Part shown: positions 14,477-23,422 of the stretch, one piece after another
Numbering within the stretch: position 1 is the first letter of the stretch
How the letters are laid out: each line of letters starts with the position of its first letter
Assembly (NCBI GenBank): GCA_050049775.1
Contig: JASFVP010000012.1
Location: 1 to 64,000 of the forward strand
Length of the DNA: 64,000 bases
Origin: JABDQZ01 sp050049775
Lineage (GTDB): Bacteria; Pseudomonadota; Gammaproteobacteria; Chromatiales; Chromatiaceae
Reading direction: 5' to 3'
Program-made: the position numbers and the translations under genes
Notes under the pieces: model-generated
The model's database searches: none
Told to the model about the DNA's origin: nothing
Seen by the model: the letters and a program-made list of their open reading frames with translations, nothing else

Positions 14477-15592
14477 TTATTCTCCGCTCAGTTTGCTAAT
14501 CTCTGCATGCAGCGGTGCAAACACCGGCTCGAGCTTGCGCCGCATCAGACTGCCAATCGCCGTGGTGTCATGAAACACCGGCCGCAGCACGCCGTAGCCC
14601 ATACCCGACAACACGCGCATGGCGCCCAGCATCGGCTTGAGATCGGCATGCAGCTGCGCCACGGCGTCCACCTCGGCGTTACCGCTGTTCACATAGCGAT
14701 CCGCTTCCTGCTGCAGCTGCTCGATGGTCATATCGGGATCGCCCTCCGGACGAATGGCAGCAAAATAGTCCCGCACGGCATCCAGCGTCAGGTTGACGAC
14801 ATCCTGGTTGGCCGGTTTTTTCAGAATCGACAACAGCGCCTGCAAAAACGCCTGGCCCTTGCCGGAAAGTATTTTGAGGCAAACCTGCGCCACCGCATTG
14901 CCCTGTGTAGCGAGCACTTGCAGTGCGGCTGCAAGCTCGTCGTACAATGGATGCGCCCGGCTTTCGAGCGGCAGTTCCTCGGGCATGCTGAGCAGAAAGC
15001 CGACGTGATAAGCGCCCTTGCGAGTGCCTTTTTTCCACAGCTCTTCGCGGGTCGGTACATCGGTGAGGCCGGGCTGCAGAATCATCTGCACGCTCTGGAT
15101 CATTTTTTCCGGCTCGACCTCAAACGGCAGATGCTCGATCAGGTAGTCAGCCAGTACCTTGCCCATCTCACCGGCAACGACCGGCTCGTGCGCCAGCATG
15201 CGCCGCGCGTTCTCGGCATCCTGCATGGCCCACCAGGCGCGGCGCGCCAGTTCGTCGGTCAGACCCGGGGCGCACACGGCAGCAACCACGGCCTCCTCTT
15301 CACCGAGCAGCAGCAATTGCTCGAGGCTGTCATCACGCATCTGCCCCATGCGGGTCCAGCGCTGGATGAATACCGGGTACCCCCCGGGCGAGCCGGAGAT
15401 ATGGCTGGACAGTAACTCCTTGACCTTTTTGACGTATTGCTCGTCACGGCAGTTCGGATTCAGGCTGACCTGGGCTTCGCCGGTTGCGGTCAGCCCGTAA
15501 ACCGTCATTGAGGATTCATGAATCCTGATCGCCAACGGCTTGTTGGCAAGCAGAACATTCAAACGCAGGGAGTCTTCGCTGGTCAGGTCCAC
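14477..15592 (-). CDS. dsrS: DsrS, cytoplasmic sulfur-oxidation accessory protein, 371 aa
   Basis: It is identified as DsrS by its place as the last gene of a dsr operon after dsrR and by its soluble, largely helical composition of about 370 residues. In Allochromatium vinosum DsrS is a cytoplasmic protein of unclear function that influences dsr expression or product levels. No catalytic motif or cofactor ligand cluster is seen. A segment ANQDVVNLTLDAVRDYFAAI and the C-terminal LRPVFHDTTAIGSLMRRKL look like conserved helices. The start is GTG at 15590-15592 with only a weak ribosome site, so the true start could be slightly downstream. Confidence 0.82.
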   Translation of the reverse strand: MDLTSEDSLRLNVLLANKPLAIRIHESSMTVYGLTATGEAQVSLNPNCRDEQYVKKVKELLSSHISGSPGGYPVFIQRWTRMGQMRDDSLEQLLLLGEEEAVVAAVCAPGLTDELARRAWWAMQDAENARRMLAHEPVVAGEMGKVLADYLIEHLPFEVEPEKMIQSVQMILQPGLTDVPTREELWKKGTRKGAYHVGFLLSMPEELPLESRAHPLYDELAAALQVLATQGNAVAQVCLKILSGKGQAFLQALLSILKKPANQDVVNLTLDAVRDYFAAIRPEGDPDMTIEQLQQEADRYVNSGNAEVDAVAQLHADLKPMLGAMRVLSGMGYGVLRPVFHDTTAIGSLMRRKLEPVFAPLHAEISKLSGE

Positions 15593-15634
15593 AACAAACT
15601 CGACAGAAACAACAGGCGTGACAGGATGGAGGAA

Positions 15635-15949
15635 TCAGCTCTCGGTGGGAGCAGAGTAATTGGCGTCATTCGGATTGAGAAACACGAACTGCGAGTCGCC
15701 TTCCTCGAGCTGGACGTAATCCATGACGGTCGAATCCAGCAGCGGCACGAATTCCGGCGCCATGACGATATCCACGCCTTCGGATTTGAAGCGGATGTCG
15801 TCTTCGGTCGGCTCATCAAAGCCCATGCGATAGTCAAAGGTACCGTCGGGACGTTTCGATGCCGCCAGGCGTAACGCCATGCCATCAGTCCCGCTTTGTT
15901 TGGCAGCCTGCATCACCTGCTCCGCTGCACTCGGTGTTACCTTGAACAT
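15635..15949 (-). CDS. dsrR: DsrR, cysteine-free IscA-like protein, 104 aa
   Basis: The fold signature of A-type Fe-S carriers is present (VTPSAAEQVMQAA, then LRLAASKRPDGTFDYRMGFDEP), but none of the three Cys residues that hold a cluster in IscA/SufA is present; the chain contains no cysteine at all. This matches DsrR, which in A. vinosum is needed for efficient sulfur-globule oxidation and is thought to act after transcription of the dsr genes. The gene lies between dsrN and dsrS with short spacers, on the same strand. Confidence 0.9.
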   Translation of the reverse strand: MFKVTPSAAEQVMQAAKQSGTDGMALRLAASKRPDGTFDYRMGFDEPTEDDIRFKSEGVDIVMAPEFVPLLDSTVMDYVQLEEGDSQFVFLNPNDANYSAPTES

Positions 15950-15967
15950 CTTATCGACCTCAACTTC

Positions 15968-17341
15968 TCAGATTTTGTTTTGACGCGCGTGCGCCAGAAA
16001 ACGTTCCACCCAGTGATTGTCACCGACATTGCGCATGTGGGCATAATTGGCCAGCAGGTTTTTGTAGATAAAACCGTCGTGCCGGCCATCGATGCCACTG
16101 CCGCGCTGCACATCGTAGGCAAATACCGCACCCTCAGCCAAATTCTCCAGCGCGGAGTGATGAAACTCGTGTGCGTACACCGTATCCGCTGCCCCGTCCT
16201 GGCGTGGCCAGGTCATGGCGTCGGTTTCCGCCAGCTTCACATAACCACGCCCCTGCGGACGTTCGTACATGCGGGTATCGCCGGGAATCACACCGACCAT
16301 TTTACAGTGTTTATCCCCCCAAGTCAGGCTTCTTGACAGGTACATGAGACCGCCGCACTCGGCGTATACAACACCATTTTTTTCAATAAAGTCCTTGATT
16401 TGCATCATTAAAGCCGAATTTGCAGCGAGTTCCTGCATGCGTGTTTCCGGGAAACCCCCACCGATGAACAAGGCGTCGATCGCTGGCAACTGATGATCCT
16501 GGATGGCATCGATCGGCACCAGCTCGGCGCCAAGCCGCTGCATCAGCTCCAGATCATCCGGGTAGTAAAACGCAAACGCCGCATCTTGCATGATGCCGAC
16601 GCGCAATGGTGCGCCGACCTCCGGCTTTCTGTCCGAATCCGGTTCGGCCTGCGGTGCTGGCGCAGTCTCGGCAAGCTGCAGCAAGCGATCAAGATCCACC
16701 TGCTCACCGACCAGCGAGCCAATTTTGTCGATCACCTCATCGCTGCGGTAGGCCTCGTTGCTCGGGATCAGGCCCAGATGGCGTTCATCGATCTGCAATG
16801 CCGGGTTGCGCCAGACCGAGCCGACCACCGGTGTGTCGGTGTATTCTTCGAGCACATTCACCAGCTTGCCTTCGTGCCGCGCACCGCCGACGCTGTTGAG
16901 AATCACACCAGCGATATTGAGTTCGGGGTCGAATTGCTGATAACCGAGCAACAACGGCGCGACACCGCGCGTCATACCGTTGGTGTTGATCACCAGAATG
17001 ACCGGTGCGTGCAGCAGTTTGGCCAGGGCAGCATTGCAGTCGCTGCCGCGCACGTCCATGCCGTCGAACAAGCCCTTGTTGCCTTCGATCAGGCCGATAT
17101 CCATACCCTGCATTTTAGCGGCAAACAGCGTGTGAATTTCCGCGTGCGATGCCGTGAAAAAATCCAGGTTATAACAAGAGCGACCGGATGCCTGCGACAA
17201 CCACAGCGGATCAATATAGTCCGGACCTTTCTTGAAGGTCTGCAAAGCCAGGCCGCGCCTGGCCAGTGCAGCGCTGAGACCGATGCTAATGGTGGTCTTG
17301 CCGGAAGACTTGTGTGCGGCAGAGATAAAAAAGTGCGCCAT
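15968..17341 (-). CDS. dsrN: DsrN, siroheme amidase related to CobB/CbiA, 457 aa
   Basis: The N-terminal domain has the P-loop SAAHKSSGKTTISIG of the CbiA/CobB amidotransferases and the loop IEGNKGLFDGMD. The C-terminal class I glutamine amidotransferase domain has the nucleophile in VVYAECGGLMYLS and the HEFHHS element. The enzyme uses glutamine and ATP to convert siroheme to siro-amide, the prosthetic group of DsrAB. Length agrees with the family. An intrinsic terminator separates it from dsrP (17367-17389), so dsrNRS may be expressed at a lower level or from its own promoter. Confidence 0.93.
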   Translation of the reverse strand: MAHFFISAAHKSSGKTTISIGLSAALARRGLALQTFKKGPDYIDPLWLSQASGRSCYNLDFFTASHAEIHTLFAAKMQGMDIGLIEGNKGLFDGMDVRGSDCNAALAKLLHAPVILVINTNGMTRGVAPLLLGYQQFDPELNIAGVILNSVGGARHEGKLVNVLEEYTDTPVVGSVWRNPALQIDERHLGLIPSNEAYRSDEVIDKIGSLVGEQVDLDRLLQLAETAPAPQAEPDSDRKPEVGAPLRVGIMQDAAFAFYYPDDLELMQRLGAELVPIDAIQDHQLPAIDALFIGGGFPETRMQELAANSALMMQIKDFIEKNGVVYAECGGLMYLSRSLTWGDKHCKMVGVIPGDTRMYERPQGRGYVKLAETDAMTWPRQDGAADTVYAHEFHHSALENLAEGAVFAYDVQRGSGIDGRHDGFIYKNLLANYAHMRNVGDNHWVERFLAHARQNKI

Positions 17342-17366
17342 GCAACAAAACCGTACTGAAACAAAA

Positions 17367-17389
17367 AGGGCAGTTCATCGAACTGCCCT
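17367..17389 (-). terminator. Intrinsic terminator between dsrP and dsrN
   Basis: A perfect 10-bp stem AGGGCAGTTC/GAACTGCCCT with a 3-nt loop is followed, reading leftward on the minus strand, by TTTTTGTTT. This is a textbook rho-independent terminator for minus-strand transcripts, located inside the otherwise continuous dsr cluster. Confidence 0.85.
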
Positions 17390-17423
17390 ATTGTAATGGA
17401 TATTGCTGTTGGCCGGTTAAGAC

Positions 17424-18638
17424 TTATCCATGCGGATCAAGCGCTTTATCCGACAGGCTTTCCGGCAGGAAGCGCAACATGCGAATGCCGATCGCGGTCA
17501 TCAGCAAGGCCACGGCGATGCCGCCGATGCCCAACGCGATTTCCGGCAGGCTCGGTGCATAGGCAGCCACCTGGCCGTTGATGCCGTCATAGAAACCGGA
17601 CTCGATGATTTCCTTACCCGGGAACATTGCCATCGGGAAGGCCTGACCACCGATGATGACAACATACATGGTCGCCAGTCCGCCGAGAATCACCATGATG
17701 CTGGCAGCAACGATGGCATTACGCGATTCACCCAGCGCCGGGTGATAGATAATGCCGAGCGGCAACAGGGAGCCGATGAAAATCTGGCCGACCCAGAACA
17801 TGACGGTGTAAATGCCACCATTGAGCAGGATGAAAGCTTCGTACTCATGGTTTTCCGTACCGTACAGATTGGTCAGGTGATAGGCAATGACAAAATACAG
17901 CGAGCCGGCGACAAACACACCCAGCAGGTTTTTCAGGCGACGGAACAGCGCATCGCCAAATTCGCGGCCGTCCCATTCAAACGCATAGTTGAGCACCAGC
18001 AGATAAAACGCCAGGCCGAAGGCGAAGGACATGACGATGAACATCGGCGCATAAATCGCCGCGTCATAACCCTGACGCGCGACGATGAAACCGAAGATGG
18101 AACCGGTACCGGTGGTCAGCGCAAGGCGCCAGACAAAGGCAAAGGTACCCGCCGCCTTGGTGAAGCGGTTCATCTTGCGTTCCATCATGGTCCACAGATA
18201 AATCACGACGATCGCCATGAAGCCGGTGTACAGGTAGATGTTCCAGGCGAAGATCGACTTGAAGTTGTAATAGGTCATGGCGACGATGAGACGATCCGGG
18301 CGACCCAGGTCGAGCACCAGCACCAGCAGGCCACCGACCAGCAAGGTGATCGCCAACAGGCCGGACAACGGCGCCAGCGGTTTATAGACTTTCTTGCCGA
18401 ACACCGAACCGATGGAAGCGACATTCAGTGCACCAGAAGCGGCGACAATCAGAAAAACGGCAAACACGTGCGGCGTGCCCCAGACGACCTGGTTGCTCAT
18501 GCCGGTGACCCAGTGGCCATTGTGCTCCATATAAAGAACCGCCAGACCGGCAACCGCGACGATACCGGCGAGTATCGCCAGCAAGCCCCAGTAACGTGAG
18601 CTTTCGATTCCCCATTCACGGAAGTGCATTTTTTTCAT
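17424..18638 (-). CDS. dsrP: DsrP, NrfD-like quinone-interacting membrane protein, 404 aa
   Basis: An integral membrane protein of the NrfD/PsrC family with about ten membrane segments (for example GLLAILAGIVAVAGLAVLYM near the N-terminus and SIMVILGGLATMYVVIIGG near the C-terminus). It is the membrane part of the DsrJO-P subcomplex of the DsrMKJOP complex and passes electrons to or from quinone. The ATG at 18638 (MKKMHFREWG) is chosen because it follows the dsrO stop, has AAAGGGA upstream and gives the family length; the frame extends 13 codons further upstream into dsrO. Confidence 0.95.
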   Translation of the reverse strand: MKKMHFREWGIESSRYWGLLAILAGIVAVAGLAVLYMEHNGHWVTGMSNQVVWGTPHVFAVFLIVAASGALNVASIGSVFGKKVYKPLAPLSGLLAITLLVGGLLVLVLDLGRPDRLIVAMTYYNFKSIFAWNIYLYTGFMAIVVIYLWTMMERKMNRFTKAAGTFAFVWRLALTTGTGSIFGFIVARQGYDAAIYAPMFIVMSFAFGLAFYLLVLNYAFEWDGREFGDALFRRLKNLLGVFVAGSLYFVIAYHLTNLYGTENHEYEAFILLNGGIYTVMFWVGQIFIGSLLPLGIIYHPALGESRNAIVAASIMVILGGLATMYVVIIGGQAFPMAMFPGKEIIESGFYDGINGQVAAYAPSLPEIALGIGGIAVALLMTAIGIRMLRFLPESLSDKALDPHG

Positions 18639-18654
18639 TGCTCGATGTTTCCCT

Positions 18655-19428
18655 TTAAATACCGCTGTAGTGAACACCCGGATTGAGTTTCAGATCCGCA
18701 CGCACCTGTTGATTCGGATATTGCTTGAGCGCCTGCGCCACCTTGCTGTTAGGATCGTTGAGGTCACCGAAAATAATGGCTTCGTGACCTTCCTTGATAC
18801 AGGCATCCTGGCACGCGGTGGTGGTCTGGCCATTATCGAGACGATGCACGCAGAAGGTACAGGACTCGACGCAACCCTTGCCACGCGGGGCCAGCGTCGG
18901 CTTGAGGTCGACGTTTTCATGGATAAAGGAACGCGCCTTGTACGGGCACGCCATCATGCAGTAACGACAACCGATACAGATGTGACGATCCACCAGCACC
19001 ACACCATCAGCACGACGGAAGGATGCACCGGTCGGGCAGACATCGGCACAGGGCGGCTTTTCACAATGCTGGCACATCATCGGCAAAGTGGTCAGACGAC
19101 CGGATTGCAGGTCCTTGAGTTTGACCTGACGAATCCATTTCGGCTTCTGCCGATCCCACTCGGCAGCATCCGCGCCTTGCGGCATGTTGTGCATGTCCAG
19201 ACCATTTTCCTCGTTGCAGGCATCCACGCAGGCGGTACAGCCGTCGGCACATTTGTTGGCGTCTACCAGCATGCCCCAACGCACCTTGCCGGTGACAGCC
19301 TCGGCGCGTGGCTGGGCTTCGACCGCGGTGGTTTTCAGTGCAACACCGCTGGCGACTGTCGCTGTAGCGGCAGCCACCGGCAGCTTGGTGATGAAGTTTC
19401 TTCGACCCAGATCAGTTTTTTCTGTCAT
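18655..19428 (-). CDS. dsrO: DsrO, periplasmic ferredoxin subunit, 257 aa
   Basis: A Tat-type signal (GRRNFITKLPVAAATATVAS) directs export. Four ferredoxin-type cysteine clusters follow, visible as CADGCTACVDAC, CQHCEKPPCADVCPTGA, CIGCRYCMMACPY and CVESCTFCVH, so several [4Fe-4S] clusters are expected. DsrO carries electrons between the cytochrome DsrJ and the membrane protein DsrP on the periplasmic side. It lies 6 bp from dsrJ and just before dsrP. Length and order match the family in oxidative dsr operons. Confidence 0.95.
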   Translation of the reverse strand: MTEKTDLGRRNFITKLPVAAATATVASGVALKTTAVEAQPRAEAVTGKVRWGMLVDANKCADGCTACVDACNEENGLDMHNMPQGADAAEWDRQKPKWIRQVKLKDLQSGRLTTLPMMCQHCEKPPCADVCPTGASFRRADGVVLVDRHICIGCRYCMMACPYKARSFIHENVDLKPTLAPRGKGCVESCTFCVHRLDNGQTTTACQDACIKEGHEAIIFGDLNDPNSKVAQALKQYPNQQVRADLKLNPGVHYSGI

Positions 19429-19434
19429 GTTTTA

Positions 19435-19818
19435 CTACCTTTTCTCGGGCACGGTGGCGTGACAGCCAAAGCAGTCCAGCGAAGCCGCCACGTATTCATG
19501 ACAGCCGGCGCAAAATTGCCCCGGTGTATTCACCGGCACGGCATGGCCGTTGTCATCGTAGTTGGCATGGCAATCGATACAACCGGCCAGAGAGTCATCA
19601 GTCTTGCGGATACCCTGGTGTACCGTGATATCACGCTGATGCTTGATCATACCCATATGGTTACGACGCATTTCCTGAGTCGGTGCTACACAACTCTCCA
19701 GCTTGGTCGCCTTGGAATTACCGTTCTGCTTCCAGTTTTTATCCGCCAGCACAGGCATGGCGACCAGAAGCAGAATCAGCAAAGTGGCGAGCTTGCTTTT
19801 GTAGCAAGAATTAAGCAT
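19435..19818 (-). CDS. dsrJ: DsrJ, triheme cytochrome c, 127 aa
   Basis: An N-terminal signal/anchor (LATLLILLLVAMPVLA) precedes three haem-c motifs, CIDCH, CAGCH and CFGCH. DsrJ is the periplasmic triheme subunit of DsrMKJOP; one haem in the A. vinosum protein has unusual His/Cys ligation, and the Cys in LESCVAPTQE may supply that ligand here. The ATG at 19816-19818 follows AGGAG by six bases; a TTG two codons upstream would have no spacing and is rejected. It sits 14 bp after dsrL. Confidence 0.95.
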   Translation of the reverse strand: MLNSCYKSKLATLLILLLVAMPVLADKNWKQNGNSKATKLESCVAPTQEMRRNHMGMIKHQRDITVHQGIRKTDDSLAGCIDCHANYDDNGHAVPVNTPGQFCAGCHEYVAASLDCFGCHATVPEKR

Positions 19819-19832
19819 GAACAACTCCTGAC

Positions 19833-21791
19833 TTACTCACCCAGACCCATCTTGATGTAACCGGTCGGGCAGACATCCGAGCAGATGTGACAACCAATGC
19901 AACGCGAGTAGTCGGTGTCAACGTAACGACCGGTGGTCGCTTCGGTTTTCTTGACACGGAAGACCGCATCCTGAGGACAGAAGATGACGCAGTTGTCACA
20001 TTCAAAGCACATGCCGCAGCTCATGCAGCGTACCGCTTCGTCCTGCACCTGCTCGACATCCAGGGCAATCAGGCGCTCCTTGAAGTGACCGAGGACTTCC
20101 TCGGATGATGGCACTTCTTCACCACGCTTGTTGCGTTCGTGATACTGGAAGTGCGCCAGGAACAGCTCGTCGTGCGGAATGATTTCCTGGAAGGAACGAT
20201 CTTCGAAGTTGTGCACCGCCCATTTAGCCGAAGAGGTACCGCGCATGTCACCAGCAGCGGCGGCATCGAAGTGCTCGGCAGACAGACCGGCTTCAGACAG
20301 TTTCTTTTCCAGGTCAAAGTGGTGTACATCAACTTTCGGGCGTTTCTTGTGTTCCTGCTTTTTCAGGAACTCGTCGATGGAATCGGCAGCGATGGAAGCC
20401 TGGCCGATCGCAGTGGTCAGCAGATGCGGACGAATGATATCGCCGGCAGCGAAATGTTTCGGCTTGTCGGCAACCTGGTAGAACTTGTCGGCATTCATGA
20501 GGCCGCGACCGTTGTCGAATTCTTCCAGCCCGGTAAGGTCACCGCCCTGGCCGATGGCGGAAACAATCAGGTCAGCCTTGATGACCTGCTCGGTGCCTTC
20601 GACCGGAACCGGACGACCGTTGTCCATGGTGCATTTGGCGATTATCAGGCCGGTAGCACGACCATCATCACCCATTTCCAGACCAACCGGCATGACTTCG
20701 TCCAGAATGGTGACACCTTCGGTCAGGGCGTCGTGCACTTCGTGCTCGGCGGCTGTCATGTTCTCTTTCGGGAACAATGAAGTCAGTGTCACGTCAGCGC
20801 CGGCGCGTGAAGCAGTCACGGCGGTATCGTGCGCTACATAACCATCACGCACGACCAGTTCCGGACGGTCGCTCGGGTTGGTGTGTTCGATGTGGCCGAG
20901 ACGACGCGCAACGGATACAACGTCAATGGAAGTATCACCACCACCGACACAGACCACCTTGTTGGCAGTGACTTTCATGCGGCCTTCGTTAAAGGCTTTC
21001 AGGAAGGCGACACCGGATACGCAGTTCGGTGTTTCGTTCCAGCCATCAACCGGCAGACCACGACCGGTCTGACAACCGATGGCCCACAGGATGGCGTCAA
21101 ATTCTTTTTCCAGATCTTCGACGGAAACGTCACGGCCGACACGGGTTTTCATGCGGGTTTCAACACCCATGTCGAGAATACGCTGGTTTTCTGCCTGCAG
21201 TTTCTCACGCGGGATACGATAGCCCGGGATGCCGTAGTACATCATGCCGCCGAGTTCTTCGTTATCGTCAAATACGGTAACCGCATGACCTTTGCGACGC
21301 AGCTGGTAAGCCGCCGCCATACCGGCAGGACCACCACCGACAACAGCCACTTTCTTGCCAGTATCCGCACCGGCTTCAAACTTGTAGCCATTTTCAATAG
21401 CGTTATCACCGATGAACTGCTCAACAGAGTTGATGCCGACAAAATCGTCGACTTCGTTACGGTTACAACCATCCTGGCAAGGTGCCGGGCAAACACGGCC
21501 CATCATGGACGGGAACGGGTTGGCGTCAGTGGAACGGCGAAAAGCGTATTCCTTCCAGTCCATACCTTCGGCCGGTTTTTCCTGTTCGCGCACAATGGCC
21601 AGCCAGCCACGAATATCTTCACCAGATGGGCAACTACCCTGGCACGGTGGCGTTTTATGAATGTAGGTCGGACATTTGTAGGATGTATCCTCAACAAATA
21701 TCTTCTCTTCCATAGAGTTCCATTTATTTGCGCCGTCTTCAAATCTACGTCGTGTAAAATTCTTGTTCATTTCGTCGCTCGGAGTCGCCAT
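19833..21791 (-). CDS. dsrL: DsrL, NAD(P)H:acceptor oxidoreductase, 652 aa
   Basis: The layout is a GltD-like flavoprotein. There is an N-terminal Fe-S region (CQGSCPSGEDIRGWL, CPAPCQDGCNR), an FAD site GGGPAGMAAAYQLRRKGH, a pyridine-nucleotide site CVGGGDTSIDVVSVARRLG, and the C-terminal two-cluster ferredoxin region CMSCGMCFECDNC and CIGCHICSDVCPTGY. DsrL is an essential partner of DsrAB in sulfur oxidisers, handing electrons released from sulfur to NAD(P). The C-terminal ferredoxin domain and the position between dsrK and dsrJ fit the oxidative-type DsrL. AGGAGAG precedes the ATG. Confidence 0.95.
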   Translation of the reverse strand: MATPSDEMNKNFTRRRFEDGANKWNSMEEKIFVEDTSYKCPTYIHKTPPCQGSCPSGEDIRGWLAIVREQEKPAEGMDWKEYAFRRSTDANPFPSMMGRVCPAPCQDGCNRNEVDDFVGINSVEQFIGDNAIENGYKFEAGADTGKKVAVVGGGPAGMAAAYQLRRKGHAVTVFDDNEELGGMMYYGIPGYRIPREKLQAENQRILDMGVETRMKTRVGRDVSVEDLEKEFDAILWAIGCQTGRGLPVDGWNETPNCVSGVAFLKAFNEGRMKVTANKVVCVGGGDTSIDVVSVARRLGHIEHTNPSDRPELVVRDGYVAHDTAVTASRAGADVTLTSLFPKENMTAAEHEVHDALTEGVTILDEVMPVGLEMGDDGRATGLIIAKCTMDNGRPVPVEGTEQVIKADLIVSAIGQGGDLTGLEEFDNGRGLMNADKFYQVADKPKHFAAGDIIRPHLLTTAIGQASIAADSIDEFLKKQEHKKRPKVDVHHFDLEKKLSEAGLSAEHFDAAAAGDMRGTSSAKWAVHNFEDRSFQEIIPHDELFLAHFQYHERNKRGEEVPSSEEVLGHFKERLIALDVEQVQDEAVRCMSCGMCFECDNCVIFCPQDAVFRVKKTEATTGRYVDTDYSRCIGCHICSDVCPTGYIKMGLGE

Positions 21792-21867
21792 TGTTTCTCT
21801 CCTAACCAGTATTTGCCCAATGCTTTACTGCTATTGCAGCGCCGCAGTACTTATGTATTAAAAAACC

Positions 21868-23394
21868 TTACTCGGCTGCTTCGTCGTCTTCCTCATCGGT
21901 CTGCTGACCAGTGAGAATAAGCGCATTCGAAACCAGCTGATGCACACTGACAATCATGTCCATGTCCATGCCGTAAAAAGGTAAAACCTTGGTGAACTGA
22001 CTCTTACAAATGGCGCAGATCGCTGCCATGTTGGTTACGCCATGTTCTTCAATCACGTTCTTCAGTGCTTCCATACGCGGCACCGCACCCTTGACACGCA
22101 CTTCCATGAGGTCATCGGTGAGCAAACCACCGCCACCACCGCAACAAAAGGTGGTCTCGCGGATGGTTTCCGGCGCCATGTCGACATAGTTGTTGCAAAC
22201 TGCCTTGATGACGTTGCGTGGAATCTCGAACTGACCGCCCGGCTTGTCGCCCATGCGGGTGGCACGCGCCACGTTGCAGGAATCATGAAAAGTCACCACC
22301 ATGTCGTCATTGGCGGACTTGTCCAGGTTCAGCGTGCCTTTCTGGATTTCACCCCAGGTGAATTCCAGGATGTGCTGCGGCACCGGATAATTCGGATCAA
22401 GGAAATCAAACGGGCCGGCCAGCGTGTTCAAAAAGCTGTAAGCCACACGCCAGGCGTGGCCGCATTCGCCAAAGATGATGCGCTTGACACCCAGCTCGAT
22501 GGCCGCTTCACGAATACGCAGTGAAATCCGGCGCATGTTTTCATAGGAGCCGATGAACATGCCGAAGTTGGCTGCCTCGGACGCCTTGGAACTCAGGGTC
22601 CAGCTGACACCGGCTTCGTGGAACACCTTGCCGTAACCGATCAGACCGTCAACGTGCGGCTCGGCAAAAAAGTCGGCCGACGGGGTCACCAGCAGGATGT
22701 CAACGCCTTTCTTGTCGAGCGGGTATTTCACCTCGACACCAAAGTCATCCATCATGTCTTCTTCCAGACCTTCCAGCGTATCCGCCAGGGCTGGCTCCGG
22801 CAGGCCCAAATTGTTACCAATCCTGAACACCTTGCCGATGATTTCGTTACTGTATTTATCACCCAGGCCGATGCGGTCCATGATTTCACGCGCCGCCATG
22901 GAGATTTCCGCGGTATCGATGCCGTAGGGACAGAACACCGAACAGCGACGACACTGTGAGCACTGGTGATAATAGTTATACCAGTCGTCCAGTATTTCCT
23001 CGCTCAGATCGGTCGCGCCGACCAGTTTCGGGAAGAACTTGCCGGCAAAGGTGAAATAGCGGCGATAGACCTTGCGCAACAGATCCTGACGCGCCACCGG
23101 CATGTTTTTCGGATCCTTGGTGCCAAGGTAGTAATGACACTTGTCGGTACAGGCACCGCATTTGACACAGGAGTCCAGATAGACACGCAATGAACGGTAC
23201 TTGCCGAGCAGATCGCCCATGGCATCGATGGCCTGCTCTTTCCAATTTTCCTGCAGTTCGCCCTGAAAACCCAGCGCTTCCTGAAATTCGGGCTTGGCCT
23301 TGAAAGTCTCCATGTGTGACATGGTGTCCGGCGTAACCGGCGGGACTTCCGGATATTCATTCAGTGTCGGTATTTCAAAATCGTATTTAGCCAT
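21868..23394 (-). CDS. dsrK: DsrK, heterodisulfide-reductase-like catalytic subunit, 508 aa
   Basis: Two ferredoxin clusters (CVKCGACTDKCHYY and CSQCRRCSVFCPYG) precede two CCG-type domains, the second ending in CCGGGGGLLTDDLMEVR; CNVARAT belongs to the same non-cubane cluster site. This is the HdrD-like subunit of DsrMKJOP that acts on the DsrC trisulfide or disulfide on the cytoplasmic side. The ATG at 23392-23394 (MAKYDFEIP) is chosen because an upstream extension of 42 codons would overlap dsrM and has no conserved content. Confidence 0.95.
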   Translation of the reverse strand: MAKYDFEIPTLNEYPEVPPVTPDTMSHMETFKAKPEFQEALGFQGELQENWKEQAIDAMGDLLGKYRSLRVYLDSCVKCGACTDKCHYYLGTKDPKNMPVARQDLLRKVYRRYFTFAGKFFPKLVGATDLSEEILDDWYNYYHQCSQCRRCSVFCPYGIDTAEISMAAREIMDRIGLGDKYSNEIIGKVFRIGNNLGLPEPALADTLEGLEEDMMDDFGVEVKYPLDKKGVDILLVTPSADFFAEPHVDGLIGYGKVFHEAGVSWTLSSKASEAANFGMFIGSYENMRRISLRIREAAIELGVKRIIFGECGHAWRVAYSFLNTLAGPFDFLDPNYPVPQHILEFTWGEIQKGTLNLDKSANDDMVVTFHDSCNVARATRMGDKPGGQFEIPRNVIKAVCNNYVDMAPETIRETTFCCGGGGGLLTDDLMEVRVKGAVPRMEALKNVIEEHGVTNMAAICAICKSQFTKVLPFYGMDMDMIVSVHQLVSNALILTGQQTDEEDDEAAE

Positions 23395-23422
23395 GATGGT
23401 CTCGATATAACCCTTACTCTGA

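Noticed and set aside
17430..18599. 389-codon plus-strand frame
   Set aside because: Antisense to dsrP; composition (many Asp, Gln, His, Arg) is that of a reverse-complement membrane gene.
18670..19860. 396-codon plus-strand frame
   Set aside because: Antisense to dsrO and dsrJ, both with clear Fe-S and haem motifs.
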